A stretch of 64,000 nucleotides of DNA from positions 52,710,284 through 52,774,283 of the forward strand of contig OX422213.1 of NCBI GenBank assembly GCA_949130495.1. Direction: 5' to 3'. Position numbers and translations under genes: made by a program. The stretch's first letter is position 1. Every line of letters starts with the position of its first letter. Below the pieces are notes generated by a model. The model was not told the origin of the DNA. It ran no database searches and saw nothing but the letters and a program-made list of their open reading frames with translations. The stretch comes from Sambucus nigra (lineage: Eukaryota; Streptophyta; Magnoliopsida; Dipsacales; Adoxaceae). Below, one piece after another: positions 1 through 11,265 of the stretch.

Positions 1-1530
1 TACGCGACACATAGTGCCCGAGTCCTACGTATAATTAATTCTCTCTTACTTTCTCAATCACCGTAAGTCCTTAAGTGCTTCTCGACTCTCGAATTGTATC
101 ATCTTGATAAATATAAAATCATTAGGTGTGTTCTCTCTACCCTACTAGTCTAAGTCCTTCTTAATTCTCACACGACCTAATTTAACGTACGCACGACATC
201 CACTCCATTTTATACCCACGAAATCCGATGGTTAAATTTCATATAATGTCGTGTTACCTATACCTTATCTATACCCTACTAGTCCTACTCAAGTCCCATT
301 ATGATATTTAAATTATGTCCAAGAGTCCTCATACATTGGGATCGGGTTAACATTAAAACGGGAAGAAGTTTCAATTTCCAGGAGGAGTCGATCAATCGAT
401 AAAAAGGGTCGATCGAGCAGGTATTGGCCCAATTTTCTATATATCAGACCTACGGGTTTCTTCCAACTTAAATCCTCAAACCCCCATTAACATGACCAAA
501 CTCCCAACCAAACATCATGAACGTTATATAAACCAATATGGATGATTTCTAACATAAAACATTCATTAATTCCTCAAGAATCGTCATCAAATGGACTAAT
601 TCAAGAATTTATCATTTAACCCTAACTTATCTAATTTTCTTAAGAATCCCAATAATTTCCAGATTTCTATCTCTACTAGGCATCAAATTTTGTGGTTAAT
701 ATTCTACATATAACAAGGTATACATCCTAACATGGTTTCCACTCCAAATTGCAATAATAATCTCCCAAACAACATTATATTTCCACGAGTCATAAAATCA
801 TTATCTCGTACACTAGCATGGATGTATTATCAACTAAAGAACAACAAGTTAGATACTTTCCTCAAGAATATAATTATAAATCTCTAAGATTTGATGATGT
901 GGCTGTGTTCTCCTTCCTTCGATGTACACTCCAGCGGTGTTTGTGGTGAAAACGGTGCAACTATGGTGGCTTTAGCCTTGGGGAGCTCCTCTCGCCTTTC
1001 TCCTATAATGGCCTCTATGAAATATTCAGGTTCTAACCCTAGAAGACAACCTCTAACACATGATATACTTCTGTAATTTTTGTAGGTAATTAAATCCCCC
1101 AAAAAGGAATTACCAAAATGCTTTCGACAAAAATCATCCCGAGGCCCAAACTAAACCCCGGGTACCCTTTTCTGACTATCTCGAGCCTTCCGGACACATT
1201 GGCTCTTTCAAAATTACCATACAGGTGACTTAGAACTAATTTAATTTGTATTTTATTAAATTAGTCCGGACACGACTGATATGTGCATCCGGACTTAATT
1301 TCCATAAATTGTCATATTCATCACACGCGAAAATTTTAATAAATTCAATCTCGTATATTAATTTACTCACTAAGTAATATTCAACATAATTTTTACCAAT
1401 AATTACTAACTCTCCTCATGCTAGTAAATATCAAATTTAAAATTTGGATTAATATTAAATTAATTTATCTCAATTTAATTTTAATTCATCGCATAATTAA
1501 AGGCCATAAAAATACGGGGTATTACGTTGT
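1..1530 (-). mobile_element. Partial LTR, Tekay-type Ty3/gypsy element
   Basis: Read on the minus strand, the segment begins near 1530 with CGTAATACCCCG, close to the TGTAATACCCC start of the LTRs at 9016 and 14581, and it runs off the window at base 1. It carries the conserved U3 block TGACTATCTCGAGCC..TCCGGA at 1173-1194, shared with three other LTR families here, and a palindrome pair at 387-418. The general base composition and block order also resemble the 5680-9016 LTR, although the sequences are not the same family. No coding capacity is seen. The short open frames near 900-1100 are on both strands of the same stretch and match nothing I recognise. The clade name is inferred from the shared U3 block, not from protein. 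Confidence 0.6.
387..418. promoter_or_regulatory. Palindrome pair in LTR U3
   Basis: GTCGATCAATCGAT at 387-400 and GGTCGATCGAGC at 407-418 have centres 21 bp apart. A TATA-like TCTATATATC lies at 436-445 on the plus side. On the minus side, the presumed transcription direction, the nearest candidate is an AATTTAAATATC stretch about 75 bp away. This is a weak member of the palindrome arrays seen in other LTRs of the window. Confidence 0.4.
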
Positions 1531-3096
1531 GTTACTATGTTTTTCATACGCTTGTCTTTGCATCATCAGTTATATGTTGCTAGTGTTATGACATGTATAT
1601 CATTTTGTAGTATATATTTCTTTCATTGAGTTTTATTTGAAAATTACAAAAAGATTTTTGGTTTATAATATTTTTGAGAAAATACAAAAAGATTTTGCAT
1701 TTTTTTGAGTCAAAATATGTTGAAAAACCAAAACCAAAACCAAAACCAAATTTCTATTTTGTTTTATTTTTGAGTTTACATGTTTGATGTGGCATATTGA
1801 TGTGCTTGCACCCCCTTCCTTTCATTATCCATGTGGCTAGGACATTTGGTCATAATATTGATGCTTAGAATTATCTTAACCATTGTATTATAGGGTTATT
1901 TCGAAGTTTATATGCATTTTGATTCGACTTTGTATATATGCCATCTTTGCACACATGCACGACTTTATATGGATGTTTGACATCTATTGCATATTTGAGT
2001 TTGGTGAGAGGTTCTTATGTCAATTTTGTCCTCTATGCTTAAGTAGACATAAGGAGGAGGTGTGCATGTAAGAACCGTTTACCGTGAGGATTGTAATTAA
2101 AAAATGATGAGTGTTCACGGGAAAGGGCTACGAGAGTGTAAAAATGACTCTTCGTGAAAACCACCATTTAAAAGAGCTCGAAAAAAATCAAAGGTAATAG
2201 AAAGAATAATATGCCAAAATATGGGCCAATTTTGTTTATGTTCATTCAAAAGAAAATATGATATATATATTTAAGGGAGTTTGGATGGATAAATTAAACG
2301 GGTTTGCACCACAAATCCTAACATTGAAAAATTATGTTATGACGCTATTTTTGTCGAATCGTCAAAATTTCGGACTTGTGTGCATGTTTGATTGTTTAGT
2401 TCATTTAGCTCACACTTTAATTGTCATATATGGCTAGAATAAAGTTTTATGATTTACAGCTATCAATTAGAGCTTGTTGATCATTTCGATGTGTTGAAAT
2501 TGTGATTCATTGGTTGTAGTTCATGCCCATACATTCCATGTTCGTGTTTGAGCACATCGGCACTATGTTATCATGTAACTCACATTTGGTTGTTTTGAGT
2601 GTTCTTAGTTTAGCTACTGTATTGTAGTTTTGAGCCCCATCCAGTTAGATTTTTTACGAAATTTTTTCACTCGGCAACATTGTTTAATCTTCTGAGCTAG
2701 AATTAGAATTTTTGTTTGCTCGTTCGAGTGACATCTACATGTCGCGTGAAGTTATCGTTCGAGCGACGTCTGGCTTTTGCAATTCATTCTGTTTCAGTAC
2801 CCTGCTGTTTATGTTTAATATTTTTGGTACTGCTGAGTTGCTTCTGGAAAATTTATTATATACAGATTTATATTGATCACATTATTTGATGCTTTGAGTT
2901 CTTTTAATCACACCTACTTAGATTGATTAATTCATATTGTGTAATTATTGTTTGCTAGCTACGGATTTGATATTCTTGATCATTTTTAACTGGTTATTTG
3001 CATGTTTATATAGATATATTTCTTTGGTTATGGATATGTTTATCTTTTCATCGAGTTGTCTATTCGAGACAAAAAGGAGGAGAGATATATGTGATG
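1531..3096 (+). mobile_element. Decayed 3' non-coding internal region of a SIRE/Maximus-type copia element
   Basis: The stretch 2090-2400 is recognisably similar to the reverse complement of 38430-38780, which lies inside the copia element CD. Shared strings include AACGGGTTTGCAC, GGGAGTTTGG followed by TGGA, AAAGGTAATA and GGGCCA, in the same order. 1727-1750 has a short (CCAAAA)n run, and T/A-rich AAAAAGATTTT motifs recur as in CD. No open frame of note is present. It ends at a polypurine tract (3097-3107), so it is the non-coding tail of an old plus-strand element whose gag and pol are missing. Confidence 0.6.
2719..2770 (+). promoter_or_regulatory. Isolated TCGTTCGAGCGA palindrome cluster
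   Basis: CTCGTTCGAGTGAC, GTCGCGTGAAG and ATCGTTCGAGCGAC have centres at about 2725, 2747 and 2760, i.e. 22 and 13 bp apart. The motif is the one used by the SIRE-type LTRs at 3.9, 37.3 and 41.9 kb. No TATA box follows closely. It may be an older duplicated U3 fragment. Confidence 0.35.
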
Positions 3097-4760
3097 TAGG
3101 GGGTATTTGTTGAGCACTATGTTTAATTGTTGCACACATTTGTATCTACATTGGTATCTTGTTCATGTGCATATTTGATATCCGAATTTGAAACATGTTT
3201 TGTTTCATATTGGTATCAAAATATTTTGCTAACCTATTTCATTATGATTTATATCATTTGTGCCTCCATACTTCACTAGGTATTTGTCTGTTTCATGTGT
3301 GTAGGTATGCTTAAAGAGATTTGAGATTTCAAGACTACATCACATTCAAACATTCAGAGATAGTTTCGTGCTTGTTGGTCCTTTTTTACTAGTCTTATCT
3401 TGTATTTTTTATTTTGGGGTTTATGGGATGGGATTTAGGCGTCATGCGGCTTGACGACCCGGCTTAGGTATTCCACTGTTGGTTTTGTCCCAAAATAGTC
3501 AAAAGGGAAGATTTCTAAGGACAAAATTTTCAATTGAGTCCATTGTATACTTTTGACTTATTCCCGGAACAAAACACGTTTGAGTCATAGGTCATATTTT
3601 TATTGTCATGATCCCTCACAAACTATGACGTATTGAAGTTTAATTGAAGATGTTTCGGCAAAGATTCAAAGAATTATTTATGCCCAAGTTTAATTGGTGC
3701 AAGTTTATTCGTCTTTAAAGTATAATTGATGTCCGAGATCACTTGGGTATGAATGCGTAATTTTAATGGGACTCAAAATTTATTTTTATAAAGGTAAGGG
3801 TGCTATTTTATTAAATAAATGTTTTAAATTTTTTTATAAGGATTTGAAATGTTTTACACTTTGTTTAAATCTAATAAGGATAGATTATAGTTAGTTTATT
3901 TTGGGACTTTAATTTCGCGCGTCGCTCAAACAACATCAAGCGATATTCACTGTCGTTCAAGCGAGATGTCTCTGTCATTCAAACGGCATGGTCATCTCAT
4001 TCGAGCGACAACTTCCGTCATTCGTGCTTGCCACCACCTTAAGAAAAATATATATAGGCGTGTTTCCATCATATTTTGTAAGTGTGCATTCTAGAAAAAC
4101 TGGTTACGATCCAGTACGTTTTTTCACACAAGTTTTCTAAGGTTTTCCAAAGTAAATGCATCCATAGAGTTTCAAAGATATGAGTTATCATTAATATATG
4201 CTATAGTGATCTTTGTAGCACAAAGTATAGTTTTTCTACACTTGAACATTGTTGGTTTTGCGAGGAAGATTCGTTGGAGTTCGGTTTCAACATCTTAGAC
4301 GTTACAAGCCATATCAATGGACACCAAGACATATGCGGACGCGTGTGTTGTGGATAGGTATCGTGGAAGAAGGACTTTTTGCATGGGCACTGTGAGAGGA
4401 GTGGTTGAAGATCAGAAGAGCGTCAAGTCTCGTGGGGATCGAGTCATTGAGTAAGACTTGTGTCTGTTTGTTGTAATTCCACATTCATAATGATTGTATG
4501 GCTTGGGTCGTTCGAGGTTTTTTTTCCCATTGTGGTTCTCCTCGTACATATGACATTGTGAGTATTCTTTACATTATTTTACTTGCTTTAATCACTTGAT
4601 GGATGTTTAGGATTAATTAAGATAAAATTTAGATAAGTTAGAATTTGTTCACAACTTGGTGGGAATTAAAAATTGGAAAAATGTTTTTCATAAAAAGAGA
4701 AAATTGTTTTGTCATCCTTAAAACACTTTCCCCATAAGAAATAAAAAGGGACCATCATAG
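3097..4760 (+). mobile_element. SIRE/Maximus-type copia LTR remnant with polypurine tract
   Basis: A polypurine tract TAGGGGGTATT at 3097-3107 precedes an LTR that starts TGTTGAGCAC at 3108. Element CD has an AGGGGGATATT tract in the same place. The LTR contains GTTTCGGCAAAGATTCAAAG near 3650, a palindrome cluster at 3921-4030, a TATA box at 4048-4058 and a purine-rich 3' half. The 3' end is not clean. I place it near 4760, before the satellite begins. No second LTR of this copy is in the window. Confidence 0.55.
3921..4058 (+). promoter_or_regulatory. Palindrome cluster plus TATA box of the SIRE-type LTR remnant
   Basis: Five half-decayed copies of TCGTTCGARCGA have centres at about 3927.5, 3958.5, 3980.5, 4002.5 and 4023.5, giving spacings of 31, 22, 22 and 21 bp. 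ATATATATAGG follows at 4048-4058. CD LTRs show the mirror-ordered spacing 22, 22, 31, 22, so the layout survived although the motif bases have drifted. Confidence 0.55.
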
Positions 4761-4794
4761 CGCCTCAATTTTTTCTCGGGGCGTTATAGTTTAC

Positions 4795-5679
4795 GCCACT
4801 CACGTTGGCATTTGGGGGCTGCTGGTCGTGCTCGCCACGCCACGATACACGTTCAAGCTTAAGTGTGTCTGTTTTCAAAATCGTGTCCTATCCTCAAATT
4901 GGGATTCTTGTGACTGTGCGATCAATTTTCTCCTTGTTACAATGGATGCGCACGAGGTGTTCGTTCCACTCGCATTGTTGTTTGATGGTCGCGGGTGGTG
5001 CCTGCCCCCGCGGCACAATTTCAAGAATAAGTGTGCATGTTCTCAAATTAGTGTCCTTCCTCAAATTGGGAATTCCATGACTGCGCAATCGATTGCTAAA
5101 TGTTACGTTAGATGTGCTGAGGTGTTCGTGCTACTTGCGATGCCATTTGGGGGCCGCTGGTGGTCTTGGCCTACTCGCAGCACGTTTTAAGCCTAAGTGT
5201 TTTTATTTTGAAATTTGTGCCCAATCCTTAAATCGGGGGTCCCATGATTGCGCAACCCGTTTATATGTGTTACGTTGGATATGCACGAGGTGTTCGTTCC
5301 ACTTGCATTTCTATTTGGGGACCGCTAGGGGTGCCCGCCCTCCGCGACACTTTTTCAAGCCTAAGTGTGTCTATTTTAAAATTGATATCCTATCCACAAA
5401 TCGAGAGTCCCTAGACTATGCGGGGGGTTACTACGTTTTACGTTGGATGTGCATGAGGTGTTCATGCCATTTGCGTTGCCCTTTGGGGGCCACTAGGGGT
5501 GCCCGCTCCCCCACGACACGTTTTCAAGCCTAAATGTGCCTATTTTCATATTCGTGTCTTATCCTCAAATGGGAGTTCCAGGACTATGTGACCGGTTTAT
5601 ATGTGTTACATTGGACACACACGAGGTGTTCGTGTCACACATGTTTCCGTTTGGGGGCCTCCGATGGTGCTCACCCCTG
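4795..5679. repeat. ~168-bp satellite array, left part
   Basis: The landmark TAAGTGTG recurs at 4861, 5029, 5195, 5363 and 5532, giving periods of 168, 166, 168 and 169 bp. Each monomer holds TTCAAGCCTAAGTGTG, a TCCTATCCTCAAA box, TACGTGTTACGTTGGAT, CACGAGGTGTTCGTG and a G-rich TTTGGGGGCC segment. The array is cut at 5679 by the AB retroelement and resumes at 14582. Monomer length is in the range common for plant centromeric or pericentromeric satellites, but location cannot be judged from one window. Confidence 0.9.
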
Positions 5680-8600
5680 TGACACCCCACTTAGAATAAT
5701 AACGGGTTTCCAACCCTATACTAAAATAAATCAGGAATCTCAAGTGGATCATTCTCAGCATCTACTGACGATATAAGATAAACATAGCTAACTACCCAAT
5801 ACTATAAAAAGAAGGTGCCAAAAAAATAAATTTAAAACATGCTATGCAATAACCAATCAACAACATAATAACTACTGAACATGCGCATTCTATAATAAAA
5901 GAGAATAATTCTAGTATACCAGAAATACACAAAAGGAAATACCCGAATATGCTGTGGGGTCACAAACAATACAACACTAAGAAAAGAAATATAAAAGTAC
6001 TACAACCACTACACTTGGGTGTAAACCCAATATACAAACTAAATCCTAATCTAGATATACAAAAGATAGGAAACGACTATATCAAAATCCGGTAACAGTC
6101 CGCAACTGCTACAACTCCACGAATACTGGATAGAAAGCATCAATGGCGTCCTTGGGGAGGAACACCTAAAATGATATAATATATATAGAAAAAGGAAAAT
6201 ATAAATGGGTCAGAGATCGAGCTGTGAAAACATTTAGCAAGTGCATTAAAATGCATAATAATTATAAATACACTATATCATGATAAAAGTGGAGTCGCAC
6301 TCCCCTGAAAATCAAACTTACCTCTCAACTAGAGCGCGCACCTAAGCGTATGCACATGGTCCTCAAAATAACTGCCCAACATCTTGTAGGGATAATTTAA
6401 TCTAACGTACGCCCAAATCCATACTCGTGTAAACCTTCATCTAAAACATAACCATCAACATCCGATTCTCCCGTAACCCAAATATGCGTATAAAATTATT
6501 TTAACTTATAACTATACCTATACATATATCTCATACTAGAATTTAGCGAGTTCTAGTTATTAACTTACATGAGTTATTAGCATCTAAATTCTAAGGAATA
6601 AACTTCTCCCAACTCTCAACATTGCACTGCGTTACGTGCGTGGGATGTCTCGCAATGCGAAATCCAAACAAGGAACCCCCCCCCCCCCCGATACACTACT
6701 CCTTACCAATGTTGATTATCGAGATTCATTATGCCCTCAATGAACGATGCATATAACAGCAACTACTTATTAAAAATATTACTCCAGTTTATTCTCATAA
6801 AACTTTGTTTCATTATACATATAAGTCTGAGTACTAAGGACTAACCTTATCCCCACTCCCAACATTGCACCGCACTTCGTGCGTGGGACGTCTACCAAGA
6901 GAAATCCAAACAAGGAACCCCCTTGATACACTAATCCTTGATAATGTTGGTCAGTTAGGTCCATTATACCCTCGGTATCCCACACATAACTACAAATACA
7001 TATGGGGAGCAATAATCTCTAATCACATAAATAAGATAATGCTCCGAAATAATTAGGGTCTTTAGCATTACTCTAGTTATAAAGAACAATCATTCAATCC
7101 CAACAATTAAGTGCACATAACACACTTAGCGTACATATTAATATCCAAAATCCAATCACTTATGGATATACCAAATACTTCACAATGCTATCATCTTCCA
7201 GGAATTACTCACTTTATCCCATGTTACCATATATCAGATTATTATCACACCACCATGGTAATAAAATAAATCACAATGTATAGGAGGCGGTCATAATTTC
7301 TAACCGAAAAGTGAGAACGAATCATACCCAAGACTTCTCACCCCCAAATAACATCACACAAATAATAATGGATGACTATGACCTAGGGACTATACCCACC
7401 CTTCTCCTCAAGCCAGGGGCCACACCCACATCGCGCAACTTCCCATGATAGCACTGGAGGGTATGCTCACATAATATATATACATATATTATTCACACTA
7501 GATATATATATACAATCACATCATATGAATGCAAACCATCACACAAGGTATTTACATCACGCCATATAGGTATACATACTCTTTTACGCTCATATGTATA
7601 AAAGAAGTACATTCATATATAAGTATATAACCTCTTTGTACTAACCATTGATACTCGCATACCTTCCCATTTTATATACACAATACGATCCCTCACTTGA
7701 AACTCATCCCTCACACTAATGAGTATGAAAAGTCTTCCAATTCAACAAACATTAAGGATACCCTCTATATCCGAATACAGACTGATCAACAACAATAATC
7801 TCCAAATGAAAACCTCGGCGCTAAGAGGATTCCACACTAAATCGATATGATAACTCAAACTCATACTCTCTCCCAATAACTCAATACGACCCCAGCATTT
7901 CATCTAATTATCTATAAATTCCGCTATCATTTCCTTAATGAAAGAGGCACTACACACTCAATTCCATTCTAAAATAAACCCTAAATATATCCTCACCATC
8001 CTGAGGTCATCAATCCCCTAATATAATCACCTAACCCTCTTTAATACAATAACTAAGAAGGTGCATAAATATAAACCCAAAGAAAAGAGGGTACAATTTA
8101 AAATCCCAAACTATGACCAAAAGCAGAGGACCGGTCGACCGGTCATTGACCCCCGTCGATCGCGGTTTCTAATTTTGCCTAGAAAAGAAGGTAGTGGGAT
8201 TTTCCCTTGAGGAATGGCCGATCGAACCCTTGGCCACGGTCGACCGACCCCCTGGCTGCGGTCGACCGACTATAGCAGGTACCTCGACCAACCTGCATTT
8301 TAGAAGAACTCCAACATTTCGAAAACCTCAAAATATCAACTTCAAAACCCAAATCTTCAACCCAAACATGTTTCTCACATTAATACACATCAAATAACTT
8401 AACCCCACTAATTTAGAACCTTAAATCCATACACACCTTAAAAGCAAGATTTACCCAAAATCTAGGTTTTAACATTTATAACCCAAAATCCATAAATTCA
8501 TCCACAAATCATGAAATAAAAGATACATAAGAATTATTTATCAAGTTTAATCACTTACTTCAAAGTCATAGAGTCTGAATCTCCCTCAAAATCGCGGAAT

Positions 8601-9016
8601 AGCCGGAATCCCCAAGATTTTCTTCTCTTTATCTTCTTCCTTTCCTCTTCTCCCTCTCTTTCTAGTGCTTTTTCTATCTCAAGAATGAGATTGTTATCTC
8701 ACGAAGGCTTAATAAGACTTATCTTCAAAATACCCAACTTTAATTGTTAATATACACTTTAAATGACTTGGTTTCTTTAATTCGAGTCAAACGAGCTTAA
8801 AATATTTCAGAACCCAAATAAGACCCAAGTACAGTCATTTTGACTATCTCGACCCATCCAGAATTAACCTCACATTCTGAATCGCCATTCGAAATACTTT
8901 CTAACATCCTCAAATTTTGACCTCAATTGCCAATTTAATTATTCTCTAATTTAAATAAATATTTATTTCTCCAAAAAATAATTATATTATCAGTCCAAAA
9001 ATCACGTCGTATTACA
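5680..9016 (-). repeat. 3' LTR of element AB
   Basis: 3337 bp, TGACACCCC..TATTACA, paired with 11266-14581. It holds two copies of a ~95-bp block at about 6605-6700 and 6845-6960 (GTGCGTGGGA, CAAACAAGGAACC, GATACACTA), a palindrome cluster at 8130-8270, a minus-strand TATA box at 8065-8075 and the U3 block TGACTATCTCGACCC at 8841-8862. A run of 13 C lies near 6668. Divergence from the partner LTR is visible on most lines, so the insertion is not recent. Confidence 0.9.
8065..8270 (-). promoter_or_regulatory. LTR promoter: GGTCGACC palindrome cluster and TATA box
   Basis: Five copies are present: ACCGGTCGACCGGT (8130-8143, a perfect 14-bp palindrome), CCGTCGATCGCGG (8153-8165), GGCCGATCGAACC (8216-8228), CGGTCGACCGA (8237-8247) and GCGGTCGACCGAC (8258-8270). 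TCGA centres lie 21, 66, 18 and 22 bp apart. The minus-strand TATA-like TTTATATTTAT at 8065-8075 is about 55 bp downstream of the last copy. Confidence 0.6.
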
Positions 9017-9040
9017 GACTTCCCCCCTTAGAAGAATTTC
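9017..9040 (-). other. Polypurine tract of element AB
   Basis: On the minus strand AAGGGGGGAAGTC directly precedes the 3' LTR start TGTAATACG at 9016. Just upstream is GAGGGTGAAATTCTTCT, the equivalent of the GAGGACGAAATT string usual before this tract in Tekay-type elements. Confidence 0.85.
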
Positions 9041-10029
9041 ACCCTCGAAATTAAGCTAAGCCTAGTACTCCAAACCTCAACCATATCCTAAGACACCTTC
9101 CCTCAAAATCACTATACCTATTCCTCCTACTTCTCACGGCGAATCATTTTAATTAAAAGCCATATCTGCTAACAAGGGCGCCCATACACCCTCTACCCGA
9201 TCTCGACTCGTATAAACATAGCCCGGCTTCACTTAGACTCAACTCGTACAATAACTCGAAACAAATAGATCCATAACTATATACTAATTATATAAAACTT
9301 TGAAAGGTCCAAAGATTTAACTCCTCTTAATTCCTGACATTCGCTACTTTCATGCGGGGGAGGTCTCGCAAGCAAAATCTAAACAAGGATCCCTTATAAT
9401 ACACTACTATGTATCTCTGTTGGGGATTGCGGTCAGTTAGATCCGGACTACAATTTAAAAATATTTTGAATCATTTTGATGTTGCCCGAAGGACTATAAA
9501 AAATTTATTTTAAAAACATTTTATGTCTTTCGACATCCAAATCAAATATCTTATGTCCAAGACACAAGGCACCAACAAATACAATATTCTTACCAACATA
9601 TAGTTCTCAAAACTATCACAACTAGGAGCTAAAATCCCTAGCTCAATAATAACCCGCTCGACCTTGAATCTATTCAGTAACTAGAATCTTTTACCTCATA
9701 ACACAACATTTCCGTGCACTAGGCCCTTCCATAATGGGAACATTACAAATATATAAGTCTAGCACGACTACAAAATAATAGCTTTACCGTTACTACCCAA
9801 TGCGTTTCAACGATTCCTACGATCAAAATAAAGTCATGGCTCTCTGCTAGCAGATCACAAGACAATCTATTATCCCAAAAGATATCATCTAAGAGCCTCA
9901 CTTTCTCACTCCTTCCTTCCGGGTCATTCCATACATAATAGGTTATAACAACTAACCCATCATCAAAATCTTACATGAAATACTCCCAACGCCCCTCAAA
10001 GCATAATCCTAATCGTAAAGGAAAATAAT
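9041..10029 (-). other. Non-coding internal stretch of element AB
   Basis: About 1 kb between the end of gag and the polypurine tract where pol would normally lie. I find no protease, reverse transcriptase or integrase motif in any frame. At 9320-9440 there is a third, diverged copy of the ~95-bp block that occurs twice in each LTR (CATGCGGGGGAGGTCTCGC.., CTAAACAAGGATCCC, ATACACTACTATG). Confidence 0.6.
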
Positions 10030-11098
10030 CTACATCGTACCTCTCTAATCCGACTGCATCTCTTCATCGATGAGTTCCTGATCAAAGTCCTCCTGCCCAA
10101 AATGGCTTTGGACCTGCTGTAGGGGTTGCACATCCGAAACCTCCTAAAAAAGTGGACCTCTACCTCTTTCGGGCCAATCTCTCTTCCTATGGCCTATTTC
10201 TTTACAAAAGAAACATCTACTAACAAATCCTCCTCCCATCCTGTGGAACAAAACGCTGCTACGACTCTCGATAATCCTGCTTATACCATATTTCTCCACT
10301 CGCATTCTAATCTCCAGACTTACTTTATTAACCCAAGTCTCTAAGGTTCTTACCCCCTTGCGAACGAAGACAATATTCCCGACACTGTAACAACGCTGCA
10401 TTCACTACCTCGAAAAATGTCAACAACGCTGGGTTCCTTAACAAATGCTGCTGAATTCGCCATTCTAAATCTCCTACAAACTTTGATATTCACTTCTCCT
10501 ATGTATTTACCTCATCGGGTACTAAATTCTCCTATCGAGTAAATTCTTCTTTATACTCGGTCACCGTTCGATCACTTTGAAACACATCCAACAATCTCCT
10601 CCTCATTTCCTTCCGAATTGCGAAAGGAAAATACTTTCGGTCAAAGAGTTACCAAAAATCTGCTATGGGTAATGCATGTCTCTACTTCGATGTGGTGATT
10701 GACTCCCACCATTGGAGAGCATCTCCCGTTAAATTAAAGGTGGCAAGAAATTTCTTCTGCACCTCACTACATTCATCCATTTGAAGGTGCCTTTGAATAC
10801 TCTTCTTCCAACGACTTGCAACCATCACATCGGCTCCCCCTGAAAACTCTGGAGGGTTCCCCTTCCTAAAAGCTTCCCGAACTCTTTCCCACGTAGATGG
10901 CCCTGGGTGGGCTTGGGTTGCTTGAACTGCAATTTGATGTGCCATCACAGAAATGGCAGCAGTTACGGCTTGTGCCACAATATTAGCAACTTCGACTATG
11001 GTCATAGTCCCTTGAGGCATTTGGGGTTCCATATTCTCAGCCCCTCTATTTTCCCTGCTTGGATGACTTCTCTTCAGTGGCATCTGAAACATGAACAA
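10030..11098 (-). pseudogene. gag: gag of element AB (retrotransposon Gag with zinc knuckle), broken
   Basis: Gag forms the particle that packages element RNA. The first open part (11098 to 10682) has an acidic, Gln-rich N-terminus with EVANIVAQAV and then the retrotransposon Gag core: PPEFSGGADVMVASRWKKSI, CSEVQKKFLATFNLTGDALQ, WWESI. Downstream frames continue it with stops and shifts (DRKYFPFAIRKEMRRRLLDV, TVTEYKEEF), then a CCHC-type knuckle CFFCKEIGHRKRDW at about 10220-10180 in which the last Cys is Trp. The tail DVQPLQQVQSHFGQEDFDQE is also found in the gag remnant of element EF. Several stops mean no full Gag is made. It starts about 150 bp after the primer-binding site, as expected. 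Confidence 0.85.
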
Positions 11099-11240
11099 CT
11101 ATATTAGAACGCCGCTCAAATGATTACACATCGCAGAAAAAAATATAAACATGTGAACACAACAATCCTAATAATAGGGATCTACATCAAGAATGCTTAC
11201 AAAAGAACGCAGAAAACCCACATAGATCCTAAAGACACCA

Positions 11241-11261
11241 GAACCTGATGCTCTGATACCA
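11241..11261 (-). other. Primer-binding site of element AB (initiator Met tRNA)
   Basis: Minus strand TGGTATCAGAGCATCAGG, complementary to the 3' end of plant initiator Met tRNA, begins 4 nt after the 5' LTR end at 11266. Confidence 0.9.
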
Positions 11262-11265
11262 CCTA

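Noticed and set aside
6605..6960. Hammerhead ribozyme (retrozyme) in the long AB LTR
   Set aside because: I could not find the conserved CUGAUGA core paired with GAAA in either strand of the repeated block.
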